A model generated the notes under the pieces. That model saw only the letters and a program-made list of their open reading frames with translations, was not told where the DNA came from and searched no databases. A stretch of 64,000 bases of DNA from Blepharisma stoltei (taxonomy: Eukaryota > Ciliophora > Heterotrichea > Heterotrichida > Blepharismidae). The stretch is from positions 186,001-250,000 of the forward strand of contig CAJZBQ010000010.1 of the NCBI GenBank assembly GCA_914767885.1, read 5' to 3'. Below, one piece after another: positions 9,297 to 18,138 of the stretch. Within the stretch, counting starts at the first letter, position 1; every line of letters starts with the position of its first letter. The translations under genes were made by a program, and so were the position numbers.

Positions 9297-12200
9297 TTAA
9301 AATAAAGCATCTTGATTTGAAAGCTCTTCTTTCAATTCTTCTACTTCTTTATTTAAACTCTGTATTAATTCATTTTTCTTGTCAATCTTCGCAGACAGCT
9401 TTGAACGAGAAGTTATGCGAGATTTTAAAGAAGATAAAATTGAGGTCATAGCATCAAGGTCTTCAGAAATATCACACTCTGTAGAAGTGCTAGAAATTCG
9501 GTTTATAACCTCTGAAGACTCATATGAAGAACTTGCAAGGGTTCTTTTAGAAGTTCTTCTGGATTCATTGTGAATGTATCCTATACAAATGATAGAATCA
9601 TTCGGGTTCAATATGGTTGAGGGAAGGGGGTTGATTAAAATAGCTTCATTTGGCCAGCTGCAGTCTTTTATCAGAGACATTTCTTCTTGCAGCCATTTCC
9701 TCGGCGACATTTGGTTGAAAAATAACTGTTTTGTCTGTCAAATGACTAGCGAGAAAAAAATAGGACTCAATGATATCAAGGGAATGTCTACGGAAAAAAT
9801 CACAACAAAAGACATGCTATACACTTGGCCTGTAATCATGTTGCTGGATCTTTCTTGACATTATTCCAATAGGAATTATTGGAAATTGCAGAGATAAGAG
9901 ATCAAAAAAGAGGTTCTCATAAGTAGGGACACTTTCATAAAAATAAATGGATGGTATTTTAATTGTGTGGATTTTTGAATTTTCCAAAATTTCACCTTCA
10001 TTTTGATCTATTGCAGTAATTTTGCTCAAAATGTCAATCAAGTCTTGATTGTAGTAGATTTGGCATATCAAGGAATCCAAATAACAGGAAAAAAAGCATT
10101 TTCCTGATAAATGCTGAGGCCACAGTAGATGTGGCAATTCTTGGCACTTACCTTTGGGCCGGTTCCCTAACTTTCCCTATTGCGAGAAAAAACCAAAAAT
10201 TCATGATCGTTAGTAGTAGTGTTAATTTTAAGATATTATATAAAAAATTTAAAAAAACTAATTTAATAAATAAAGTTTAGATGCAATCTGTTTAAATTAT
10301 AATATAATAGCTGGAGATCTTTCTTATTCCATTAGTTATTTATTTGCAATGCTTTTTATTTTAAAAAATGTCTTGCTTGTTTGTTAGGGTTAAATTTTCC
10401 AAAAATAGAGATTTTTCTAATGATTTTGCTTGCTAATCAAGGGGGAGCATAAGAACCTTATATATGCCTCATCTGAAAGTTCGACATATACATTTATGTG
10501 TGGAAAACTCATTTCAATCAATCTTGATACCAAAATGGCATCAGAATCTGGAGAAAAATCGTTTTTATTAGCGGAGGCTAAAATTATAACAGCCTTGCAC
10601 TCACAAACAGCTGATTTGTACATCTCTTGGTAACTTCTTAAGCTCCCCTTAAAGAAGTAAAGATTCTGATATTGTTCGGTGAGTTTTATTCATTCACTAG
10701 AAGGTTCTGCTTCATTTACAAAGCAAATTGGCTGCAGTGAATAAGACCTTAAGGCTCTGATTAGGGTAGAGAGCCCTTCAATTTCTCCAAATATAATGAT
10801 GTGATTCGAAATCTCACCATTCAAATCATCTTTTCATAAATGATAAACTCTTCCTTTTGTAAGGTTACATTGATATGAGTTATTTATTTGTTGAGCCATA
10901 ATAAAAGCTTGCTCAATGTGGCTCTGATTTTGTGGAAGGCTGTTTGAATTTTTTTCATTTGAAGCAGAAACATACGTAGTTAACCTATCAGCTGTTTCTT
11001 GATCTTCCGCTATCACAAAAAGCTTGTCTCCAGATTGAACTGTATATTGGCAAGGGTTTATTAAAACCAATTTATTTCCAGATTTGGTGTTTGAAGCTTT
11101 AACTCCGAGCACTAGAACGCCATGCGAATTTAAGTATACTTCTTTAACTATATCAATAAACAGCTTATTCGCAAAGTCTTTTGGCGCTGCCACACAATAA
11201 ATTTCTTGGCTGAGTCCTTGAGCTGCAAGTAAAAGCCAGTCATAATTAAAATGGCTGGGGAGCTTAAGATCATTAGTTGTATAAAGCGAAGTTATGAGAG
11301 TCGAAAATCCTTGGTTATAAACTGAGAGCCCTAAAATACTCATTTTAATATTTTGAATTGATAAAACAGTGTGCCATGGGGCAAACTTTGCTATTGTATC
11401 AGGAAATGGCCTTACTAATTGTAAATAGGTCTGAGTATAAGGTGAAAAATGCTGAGCCATTTTAGTTATAGAAGTTTCTTTTCAATAGCGCGATAAGGCG
11501 CATTCCTAGGTTTTACCGGATGATCTTAAACATATGAAAACTTGCTATTCTTTATTCATGGGGGAGAAAAACAGCCTAAATAAAGAATTCTGCCTGATCA
11601 ATCTCGAGAACAAGAGAGGCTGTGTGAAAAATTTACATTTTGGTTCGTCAAATGAATCTGACGAGCCAATTCTGGCCAGTACTTGAAATGAAAAATGGTA
11701 GTTGCCAGAATTTTATTAATTTTTTGATGGTGAGTATAATCAGAGTTTTAAATAAATGGCACAAGATCAGACAACTTATTCCTTTCAAACCGATCTAATA
11801 ATTCCTTTGGTAATAATTATAACTGCTTAATAAAAGCCAAAGTTTGTGCTAACTCCCCCCCCCCCCTCCGTGAGCGAACAAAAAATTTTTGTTCGCTCAC
11901 GGAGGGGGGTTAATTTTATTTTTTAAAAAAAATTATATATAAATTTTTAATTGTAAAATAATATTTTTTTATAAGTTGAAAATTATTTTAAAAATATTAT
12001 GGGGGGAGAGTAAGGGAATTTCCCCAACAAAAAAAAGAATACCATTTGATTAAAGGTAAAACACAGCTTAAATTTTTCAATAATTTAATAATCAATAAAC
12101 CTATTAGTAATAAATATTTTATATATTTTCTTATTTAATATAATAAGCAAATTCTCTATAAATCATAATAAAAATGTACAAAGGGAAAAGAAAGTACATT

Positions 12201-15200
12201 GAAATTTGGCAGAAAGTTGAAATTGCTGAATTTTACATTCAACACCAAAATGAGATGAGCATGAGAGATGTTGCTGCAAAGTTTCATGTCAACTCCTTTA
12301 GCTCGATTTCCGAATGGGTGAATAAGCTTGATGAGTTGAAGAAATCAGTAAAATCTGATAAAAAATTAAAATTAGAAAGCTTCACTCAATTTCCAGAGCT
12401 AGAGAAAGAACTAGTTCATTGGTTTACTGCAATCCGTGAGCAAGGTATTCAGGTTCTCAGATCAACGATTGAGGAGAAAGCAAAAAGTTTTGCGGCAGAA
12501 ATGGGATTGGCGCGATTCGGCTGTGGAGATAAATGGTGGCAAGGATTTAGGACCAGAAATAATTTATCTTTCAGAAAAATCAATGCCTCAAGCATTAAGC
12601 CAATCGAAAAAGAGGCAGAACTTGTCAGGCAATACCTAGATGATTTAGCGTCATTGCTTCCTCAATTCGTTCCATCTAACATTTACAATTTCGATGAAAC
12701 GAGATTTGATTGAGATGTAAAAAGCAAGTTCACTTATGATTTCAAGGGAACTCAACGAATTCTAGGCGTTCAATCAGCTAAAATGAACCATTTTATCACT
12801 GTTATGCTTATGATTAGAGCTGATGGAGAAAAAATGCCTGCTTTGCTCATTTTTCAAGAGAAAAATGGCCAGATCCCGAACCTTGTAAGAGAAAGACTGA
12901 ATATTCCAGAAAAATGTCATCATAAAAATCAAATAAATCTGGCTAAATTTCTGACCAGATTCTTAATGACTACCTCAGAACAATATTGAGACGAGAAAAC
13001 CAACTGCTGATTTATGATCAGGCTGGAAGTCATAAAACTATCATGATTTCTAATGCAATTTCAGATTTAGATGCAACCAAAATTGTGATCCCTGGAGGGT
13101 GCACAAAGTATTTGCAACCACTTGACGCACTGGTAATTGCAAATTTCAAATCAAAAACAACAGATTTCAGAATCAAATTCCAAACAGAGCAGATTGAAAG
13201 AAGATCGAAAAGAACTGGGAAACCTCAAAGCTCTTGATCGCCAGCAACTGATAAACATTGCTTCAAAGGCGTGAGATGCTGTAAGCCCTCAACTTGTCAG
13301 AAAATCATTTGAGTTGACGGGTTCTTATGGCGTTAATCATCCAAAGATTTTCAGCCATCAAGTTAATATGAAGAAGTTAATTATCTAATCGATTTCTTCT
13401 ATTCATTTTTTTGTCTTAAATTTAAAATTGTTAAATTCAACCCTTTTCACTTATGGTATTCTTTTTTTTAACCCTTTGAATAATATATCAAACAAACTTA
13501 ATAATTATTTTTCAATATTATCCTCTTTATATGTATTAAATATAGATATAATAAACTATATATAAAATTATATGTAAAAAAATTTTTTGTTCGCTCACGG
13601 AGGGTGGGTTTTTGACCAAAAAATAGGGATTTTTCTAATGGTTTTGTTCGCTCACGGGGGGGGGGGGGAGTAAGCGCTTGTTGTTCTTTACGAAATTACT
13701 AATGACTCATATTGTTTTCGTTAGAAAATTAAAATGGAGTTAATAATTAAAAACTTGTTGATCGAGTTGTGTTTTTGCGGAAGGATAGATTTCTAAACCA
13801 ATGATGGCAATTTAATTATGATCAACTGCTTTATAAAAGCCAAAGTTTGTGCTAAGCGCTTGCTGTTCTTTACGAACTTACTAACGACTCATATGGTTTT
13901 CGTTAGAAAATTAAAATGGAGTTAATAATTAAAAACTTGTTGATCGAGTTGTGTTTTTGCGGAAGGATAGATTTCTTAATAAATGATGGCAATTTAATTA
14001 TGATCAACTGCTTTATAAAAGCCAAAGTTTGTGCTAAGCGCTTGCTGTTCTTTACGAACTTACTAATGACTAACTTGGTTTTCGTTAGAAAAATTAAAAT
14101 GGAGTTAATAATTAAAAACTTGTTGATCGAGTTGTGTTTTTTGCGGAAGGATAGATTTTCTAAATAAATGATGATGCCAATTTAATTATGACTAACTGCT
14201 TTATAAAAGCCAAAGTTTGTGCTAAGCGCTTGTTGCTCTTTACGAACTTTACTAATGTTATTAAAAATTTTCTTCTTAAATTTCTTTCAAATGTTAAAAA
14301 ATAAAATTTTAAAAATAATTATATCAATATAAATAAATTTTTTAAAATAAAATAATAATTTTTTAAAATTTATTATATCTTTTATAAAATGGGACTTTAA
14401 TTTTAACAATATTTTTTAAGTGGGTTGTCTTATCCTGTGCATTTATTAAAATTCTGATCATACTTGCCATCAGAAATTAATAAAATTCTGGCAACTATCA
14501 TTTATAATTTCAAGTACCGGCCAGAATTGGCTCGCCAGATCCATTTGACGAAACCAAAAGTGTAAATTTGCAAATAGCCTCTCTTTAAGTTCTCGAGATT
14601 GATCAGCCAGAACTCTTTATTTTCACTGTATGACTCTCTTACAAAGAAGGAACATCAGATTTTCATGGTCCAAAGACCTTTTAGTCAAACCAGGAAGCAC
14701 GCCTTATCGCGCTATTGAAGAGAAAGTTCTATATCATGATTGCGCTGATATCTTTGCTTTCAGGGTGCTTATCATGCTGATTTGTTAGAATAAAAATTGA
14801 ATCCGCCATATAAGCATTAGCTTTTTCTAAGGTTATTGGAAATATTGGATCCCCTTCCAGATATTTAACTTTCCCTTTATATTTCCCTTTAAATAATTTC
14901 AGTAGTTCTTCATTTGGATAGCCATTTCCAATAACTACACAATTACTCTTTGTTTTTCCATGGTCCATATGATAGAATTGGCTTAAGAACCTTGACAAGC
15001 CTGCAGGGGTATAGTATCCCATTACAATTATATGGTCAGCCAAATTATACTTTGTGTCATATTTCGAATAATTCCCAACCAGCTGTGATAGTTTAGATAG
15101 TTGATCACTAATCACATAGAGCATTGTTAAAATCATAAGCACAACAATGATCCTTGAGCTAGTTGCGATAGGATAGACATCTCCGTATCCTACTGTTGCA

Positions 15201-16003
15201 GTAGTCACAATGGTATAGTAAAAAGCTGTCAGGAAATCAAAATCGCCACTATTCACATAAAATGATTTTTTATCAGTGGCATTTAGAGCATTTAGAAGCC
15301 CAGCACCTATAAATAACACGCTAAAAAGCGTGACAACCAGAATTGACAACTGCTTTACAACAGCTGAAAACCCAGTGGTCGAAGATAAAACTTCTATTTC
15401 GTTATCTTCATAGTCTCCTCGGAGGACTTTAAAAGCTTGGGTAAATCTAATAATTCTCAGTACTCTCAAAATTCTGAAAAAATTAAAACTGCTTGATAAA
15501 GTTCCAAAAATTAAATCTGCATAAATAGGGACAATCGTTAATGCATCAATTAGAGTTGCTGAGGAGACGACGAAATCATATTTTCTTTGTGTATAAAAGA
15601 ACCTATAAAACCAATCAGCTAAAAAAAAGCTAACTATAATCAAATCTAAAATCCGAAAATCTGAGCGATAATTATCATCATAATATGTTTCCAAAATATA
15701 CAAAATACATGCGAAAATTGTTAAGCAAATATCAAAGCCAGCTCCAAATAGTCCGAGCACTTTTTTCATGTACTTGTATTTTGCACTTTTTATTGTAAAC
15801 TCTTTCCTCATGTGCTTTATATGCTTTTTATAAGATTTAATGATTTTTTCGGGAGCATTACAATTGTTGAGCACTTTGCATGTGTAGGGATCGATAAATG
15901 GGCCTTTTAATCGATATTTTTCTATTTCATCTCATACCCTCCTCAATCTTTCTTCTGCTTCTTCTTCATTTGCTCGCTTAATCCGCGTGTTGATAATACT
16001 CAT
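9297..16003 (-). CDS. BK/Slo-type K+ channel alpha subunit, split by two IESs
   Basis: Start ATG 16001-16003. Exon parts: 14732-16003, 10450-11466 and 9297-10167. After removing 11467-14731 (3265 bp), 10168-10449 (282 bp) and a probable 16-nt intron (9844-9859), about 1047 residues remain. Residues about 85-330 hold the voltage sensor (FRILRVLRIIRF as S4) and pore; the selectivity filter TVGYGD is near residue 272. Then RCK1 (ADHIIVMGYY, CVVIGNGYPNEELL) and RCK2 (NHIIIFGEIEGL, AVIILASANKND, LDSLICQIYYN) follow, the Slo architecture for a Ca2+- or ligand-gated K+ channel in the plasma membrane. TGA codons fall at Trp positions. The big element sits in RCK1 between AIMI and TKMAQHF. Ligand specificity is not readable. 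Confidence 0.88.
9844..9859 (-). other. possible 16-nt intron in the BK gene
   Basis: The frame before this point (FPIIPIGI) and the frame after it (NMITGQVYSMS) differ by one base. The only GT...AG stretch of tiny-intron size between the limiting stops is GTCAAGAAAGATCCAG (16 nt, minus strand). It starts GTC rather than the usual GTA, so a sequencing or natural frameshift remains possible. Confidence 0.4.
10168..10449. mobile_element. IES, degenerate MITE in BK channel RCK2
   Basis: TAA at 10168-10170 and again at 10450-10452. The right end keeps TTTTTCTAATGATTTTG followed by a decayed GGGGGAG terminus; the left end is TTTCCCTATTGCGAG. Deleting 282 bp joins AYIRFLGNRPKGKC in frame. Confidence 0.85.
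12030..12060. repeat. inner inverted repeat, left copy
   Basis: AAAAAAAGAATACCAT lies just 5' of the transposase gene; its complement ATGGTATTCTTTTTTT is at 13455-13472 just 3' of it. These inner repeats are distinct from the outer GTGAGCGAAC termini and may be the ends of an older element or sub-terminal binding sites. Confidence 0.6.
12174..13388 (+). pseudogene. pogo/Tigger (DDE_1) transposase, frameshifted
   Basis: Starts at ATG 12174 (MYKGKRKYIEIWQKVEIAEF). Residues 1-60 look like the pogo/CENPB N-terminal helix-turn-helix; about 60-140 is a second CENPB-type DNA-binding domain (CGDKWWQGFRTRNNLSFRKI). The DDE core follows: first Asp in YNFDETRFD, second in LLIYDQAGSHKT, and the typical TKYLQPLDALVIANFKSK block. 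TGA codons are Trp. The frame shifts once between about 12920 and 12985 and again near 13180-13215, so the copy looks inactive; the C-terminal helix (NIASKAWDAVSPQLVRKSF) is still recognisable and ends at TAA 13386. Cut-and-paste mobilisation at TA-type targets is known for the family. Confidence 0.85.
13455..13482. repeat. inner inverted repeat, right copy
   Basis: ATGGTATTCTTTTTTTTAAC, the complement of the block at 12030-12048. It closes the transposase-bearing core of the pogo element. Confidence 0.6.
13673..14240. repeat. tandem repeat, about 182-188 bp per unit
   Basis: Units share AAAGCCAAAGTTTGTGCTAAGCGCTTG and GTTGATCGAGTTGTGTTTTT. The GTGCTAAGCGC junction recurs at about 13849, 14031 and 14219, and the split copy at 11848/13673 carries the pogo insertion. 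Short open frames inside (such as 13916-14167) are by-products of the repeat. Confidence 0.85.
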
Positions 16004-16383
16004 TTAAATATAGTAACATTTTTACTGCAATTTAATAATGCAAATTATAAGGGTATTCGTTAAAGAAAAATTAATTGATAATCTTCATTTTTGAAGATTG
16101 ATTGTAAGCTAGTAATAGTGATCCTTTTGTCAAAAAAATAATGCTAATCTTAATTTTCCAACTAGGAATATAAATTTTAATTATCAGAAAAATAAAGAAA
16201 ATCTTTTAAATTATTAAAATATATTAATGACTTGGATGTTATGTTACTCAATTATATTAAATATAAAGGTAATCAGTTTGTGCATAGTGTTAAATTTTTA
16301 TTATCAGCTCGGTATTATTTGAATTACTTATAATAAAAAGTTGCTTCACTAACTTCAAATTCGCTTATTTAGCTGTGTTAAGA
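16004..16383. other. AT-rich intergenic stretch
   Basis: Between the BK channel start and the end of the next minus-strand gene. It probably contains the BK 5' UTR/promoter. No open frame or repeat was recognised. Confidence 0.5.
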
Positions 16384-16680
16384 TTAAACACCTGGAGGTT
16401 TTGGCACACTCCACCATGCATTGATGGCTTGAACACCTACATATCCTGTCATTGCAATTGGAAAAATTGCCACTGACCTTAGTAAAGGCACCATAGCTAC
16501 GCTTATTCCTGCTGCATATAGCCCATATTCCTTTGATTTTAAATATGTGACATATCTCACTTCTTTTCAGTATTCTTTTTTGAGCTGCTTCCTTACCTTC
16601 CTATCCTCTTCAGCTATATCTCTCTTAGCTCTTTCCCTTATTTCTATTTTTGCTTGCTTATCTAACCTTTCGTCAGACAT
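16384..16680 (-). CDS. small membrane protein, 98 residues
   Basis: A frame from ATG 16678-16680 to TAA 16384-16386 that is open only when TGA at about 16570 is read as Trp (KKEYWKEVRYV). The first about 45 residues are highly charged helix (KQAKIEIRERAKRDIAEEDR); the rest is hydrophobic and Gly/Ala rich (YGLYAAGISVAMVPLL, VAIFPIAMTGYVGVQAI), enough for one or two membrane helices, ending WWSVPKPPGV. I do not recognise it; size and layout recall small mitochondrial inner-membrane or ER proteins. It lies between two minus-strand genes with short gaps. Confidence 0.7.
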
Positions 16681-16701
16681 TTATATATCTATTGAATTAA
16701 A

Positions 16702-18081
16702 CTAAGCTGTTTTAAATAAAGACTCTGAGTGAATGTTCTTGAATCTTTCCTCAGCACGGTTTGCATTAGTTTGCAATTTTCTTACTGTATCAACATCCAA
16801 TGCCTTCAGAGGGAAGCTTCTTCTATTTTTCTCCGCATAAGTTCTCAAAATGAAGTAATATTTCGCATACTCACTCTTTTTAATCCCTACATCATAATCC
16901 ACAAGGGTCAAAAAGAGCCTCTCCATTGAGTTGATTTCTTTCAAGCTGAACTTTGTGAAAACTTTTGCAAAGTGGATGTTTTCATACGACTCGTCATCCC
17001 AAACTTTACTTGCAATGATCAGAGAAATTAATATTAATTTTTTCCAATTTTTCTCATTCACGTAGAGCCCAGACTTATTTATCATTCTTTCAATATATAT
17101 CAAAGAAATTATTGAGCATTCTTTCTCCATTTTTGATCTAAAAATGATGTTCTTGCAGAAGTAGTAAATATCTTTTTCCAGAGGAGCACGTTTGGATTGG
17201 GCTTGAGGGTCGTCAAATTCTTGTCTAAACAGGGCAATTACAGCACCAGGGACCTTAGGTCCTTCGTCAAATCTGGAATTATCGACTGGGACATTTAATT
17301 CCTGAAAGAAATTAGGCAGTGAACTTATTGAAAGCTTCAGTGGGGAAATATCCTCGCGGCTTTTAGAAATCTCCAAAGAATGTTCTATATGCAGTCTCAA
17401 TGCTTTTGACAAGCATCTACACATTTCTTCAATATCTAGATGAGCAAGGGTTGATCTCATACGAAAAGAATCATATGAAACACCTACTTCCTTTCTTCGT
17501 ATATCAATAGTAGGTAACGGGTCATTTCCCACTGAATCTGCTGCCTGTGGTTTCTTACTGAGTGCTTCCTTTTGCTGGTTTAGTTCATTTGTGAGCTTGT
17601 TTATTTTATTTTTGGCCTCTTCCAATTCTCGTTTGAGCTTTATTTGCTTTTCTTCCTCTTTTCTTTCTTGGTCAATTTTATCATTATATTGTTCAATCAT
17701 ATTAGTCAGCTTTCCGTAATCTTCGCTTTGATCTTCGCTTTCTTTTTGCTCAGCAAATGAGTTTCTCCTTTCTCGCTTATGGGATTCTTCAGCACCTTTT
17801 ATTGTTGAAGTGCTGCGCTTGTGGGTTCTTGTGTTTTCCGGCATCAGAAAGCGCATAATTTCAATCATGTCATTGAATTTCATGGCATCAGCTGGAGTTA
17901 GGTTTAAACGATCAGCGATGCTTTGGATTTGCTCTTTTGTGGAGGTTGCAAGAATTTTGAGATCATATGCATAGCCAAGCTCCATTAGCTTCTGAGCGTA
18001 TTGCTGAAGAGAAAAAGATTGAAGGATACGGAAAAGTGGGACTATTTGCTGAGGAGAATGCTCTGGACGCAGAAATTCCAT
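16702..18081 (-). CDS. SAM-domain plus cyclin-box protein (cyclin Y/PHO80-like)
   Basis: An uninterrupted 459-residue frame from ATG 18081. Residues about 15-85 resemble a SAM domain (LQSFSLQQYAQKLMELGYAYDL...). About 110-180 is a charged coiled coil. About 290-420 is a cyclin box: APLEKDIYYFCKNI, SIISLIYIERMI, LILISLIIASKVWDD and NSMERLFLTLVDYDVGI, most like the cyclin Y/PHO80 group that binds CDK16/PFTK-type or Pho85-type kinases. The fusion of a SAM-like N-terminus to a cyclin box is unusual to me. No introns or insertions. Confidence 0.8.
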   Translation of the reverse strand: MEFLRPEHSPQQIVPLFRILQSFSLQQYAQKLMELGYAYDLKILATSTKEQIQSIADRLNLTPADAMKFNDMIEIMRFLMPENTRTHKRSTSTIKGAEESHKRERRNSFAEQKESEDQSEDYGKLTNMIEQYNDKIDQERKEEEKQIKLKRELEEAKNKINKLTNELNQQKEALSKKPQAADSVGNDPLPTIDIRRKEVGVSYDSFRMRSTLAHLDIEEMCRCLSKALRLHIEHSLEISKSREDISPLKLSISSLPNFFQELNVPVDNSRFDEGPKVPGAVIALFRQEFDDPQAQSKRAPLEKDIYYFCKNIIFRSKMEKECSIISLIYIERMINKSGLYVNEKNWKKLILISLIIASKVWDDESYENIHFAKVFTKFSLKEINSMERLFLTLVDYDVGIKKSEYAKYYFILRTYAEKNRRSFPLKALDVDTVRKLQTNANRAEERFKNIHSESLFKTA

Positions 18082-18138
18082 TTATATATTATAATATTTT
18101 GAATTTAAATTACTCATTAATTCTATTATTAGCTTTCA

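Larger units (their letters stand above)
11850..13670. mobile_element. pogo/Tigger-like transposon nested in the 3.26-kb IES
   Basis: TAA at 11850-11852 and 13671-13673 flank ends of the form CTCCC...GGGAG. The left end is a fold-back hairpin of CCGTGAGCGAACAAAA against its complement (11853-11912). The right end has the terminal motif twice in direct order (13587-13607 and 13644-13670), separated by AATAGGGATTTTTCTAATGG. The target was one copy of the surrounding tandem repeat; other copies show the empty site GTGCTAAGCGC. It carries a broken transposase on the plus strand. Confidence 0.88.
11467..14731. mobile_element. 3.26-kb IES with long inverted arms and internal tandem repeats, in BK channel RCK1
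   Basis: TA duplication at 11467-11468 and 14732-14733. The ends are inverted: TAGAAGTTTCTTTTCAATAG at the left, and the complement of TTGAAGAGAAAGTTCTA at the right. The similarity extends about 250-300 bp inward on both sides (for example the GATAAGGCG block, CTCGAGA near 11604 and 14600, and AGAATTTTATTAAT near 11690 versus 14476). Between the arms lie 182-188 bp tandem repeats and an inserted pogo element. Removing 3265 bp restores SAIMI-TKMAQ in frame. No transposase of its own is seen. Confidence 0.85.

Noticed and set aside
10417-10623. Independent small genes at 9297-9710, 9817-10137, 10417-10623 and 10834-11460
   Set aside because: They are consecutive pieces of one BK channel, separated by TGA-Trp codons, an IES and a probable tiny intron.
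13916-14167. Repeated short ORF (MELIIKNLLIELCF) in the tandem repeat
   Set aside because: It recurs because the DNA repeats; it shifts frame between units and has no protein-like composition.
13673-14240. Possible CRISPR-like array
   Set aside because: Units of 182-188 bp are repeated head to tail with no unique spacers, in a eukaryotic context.
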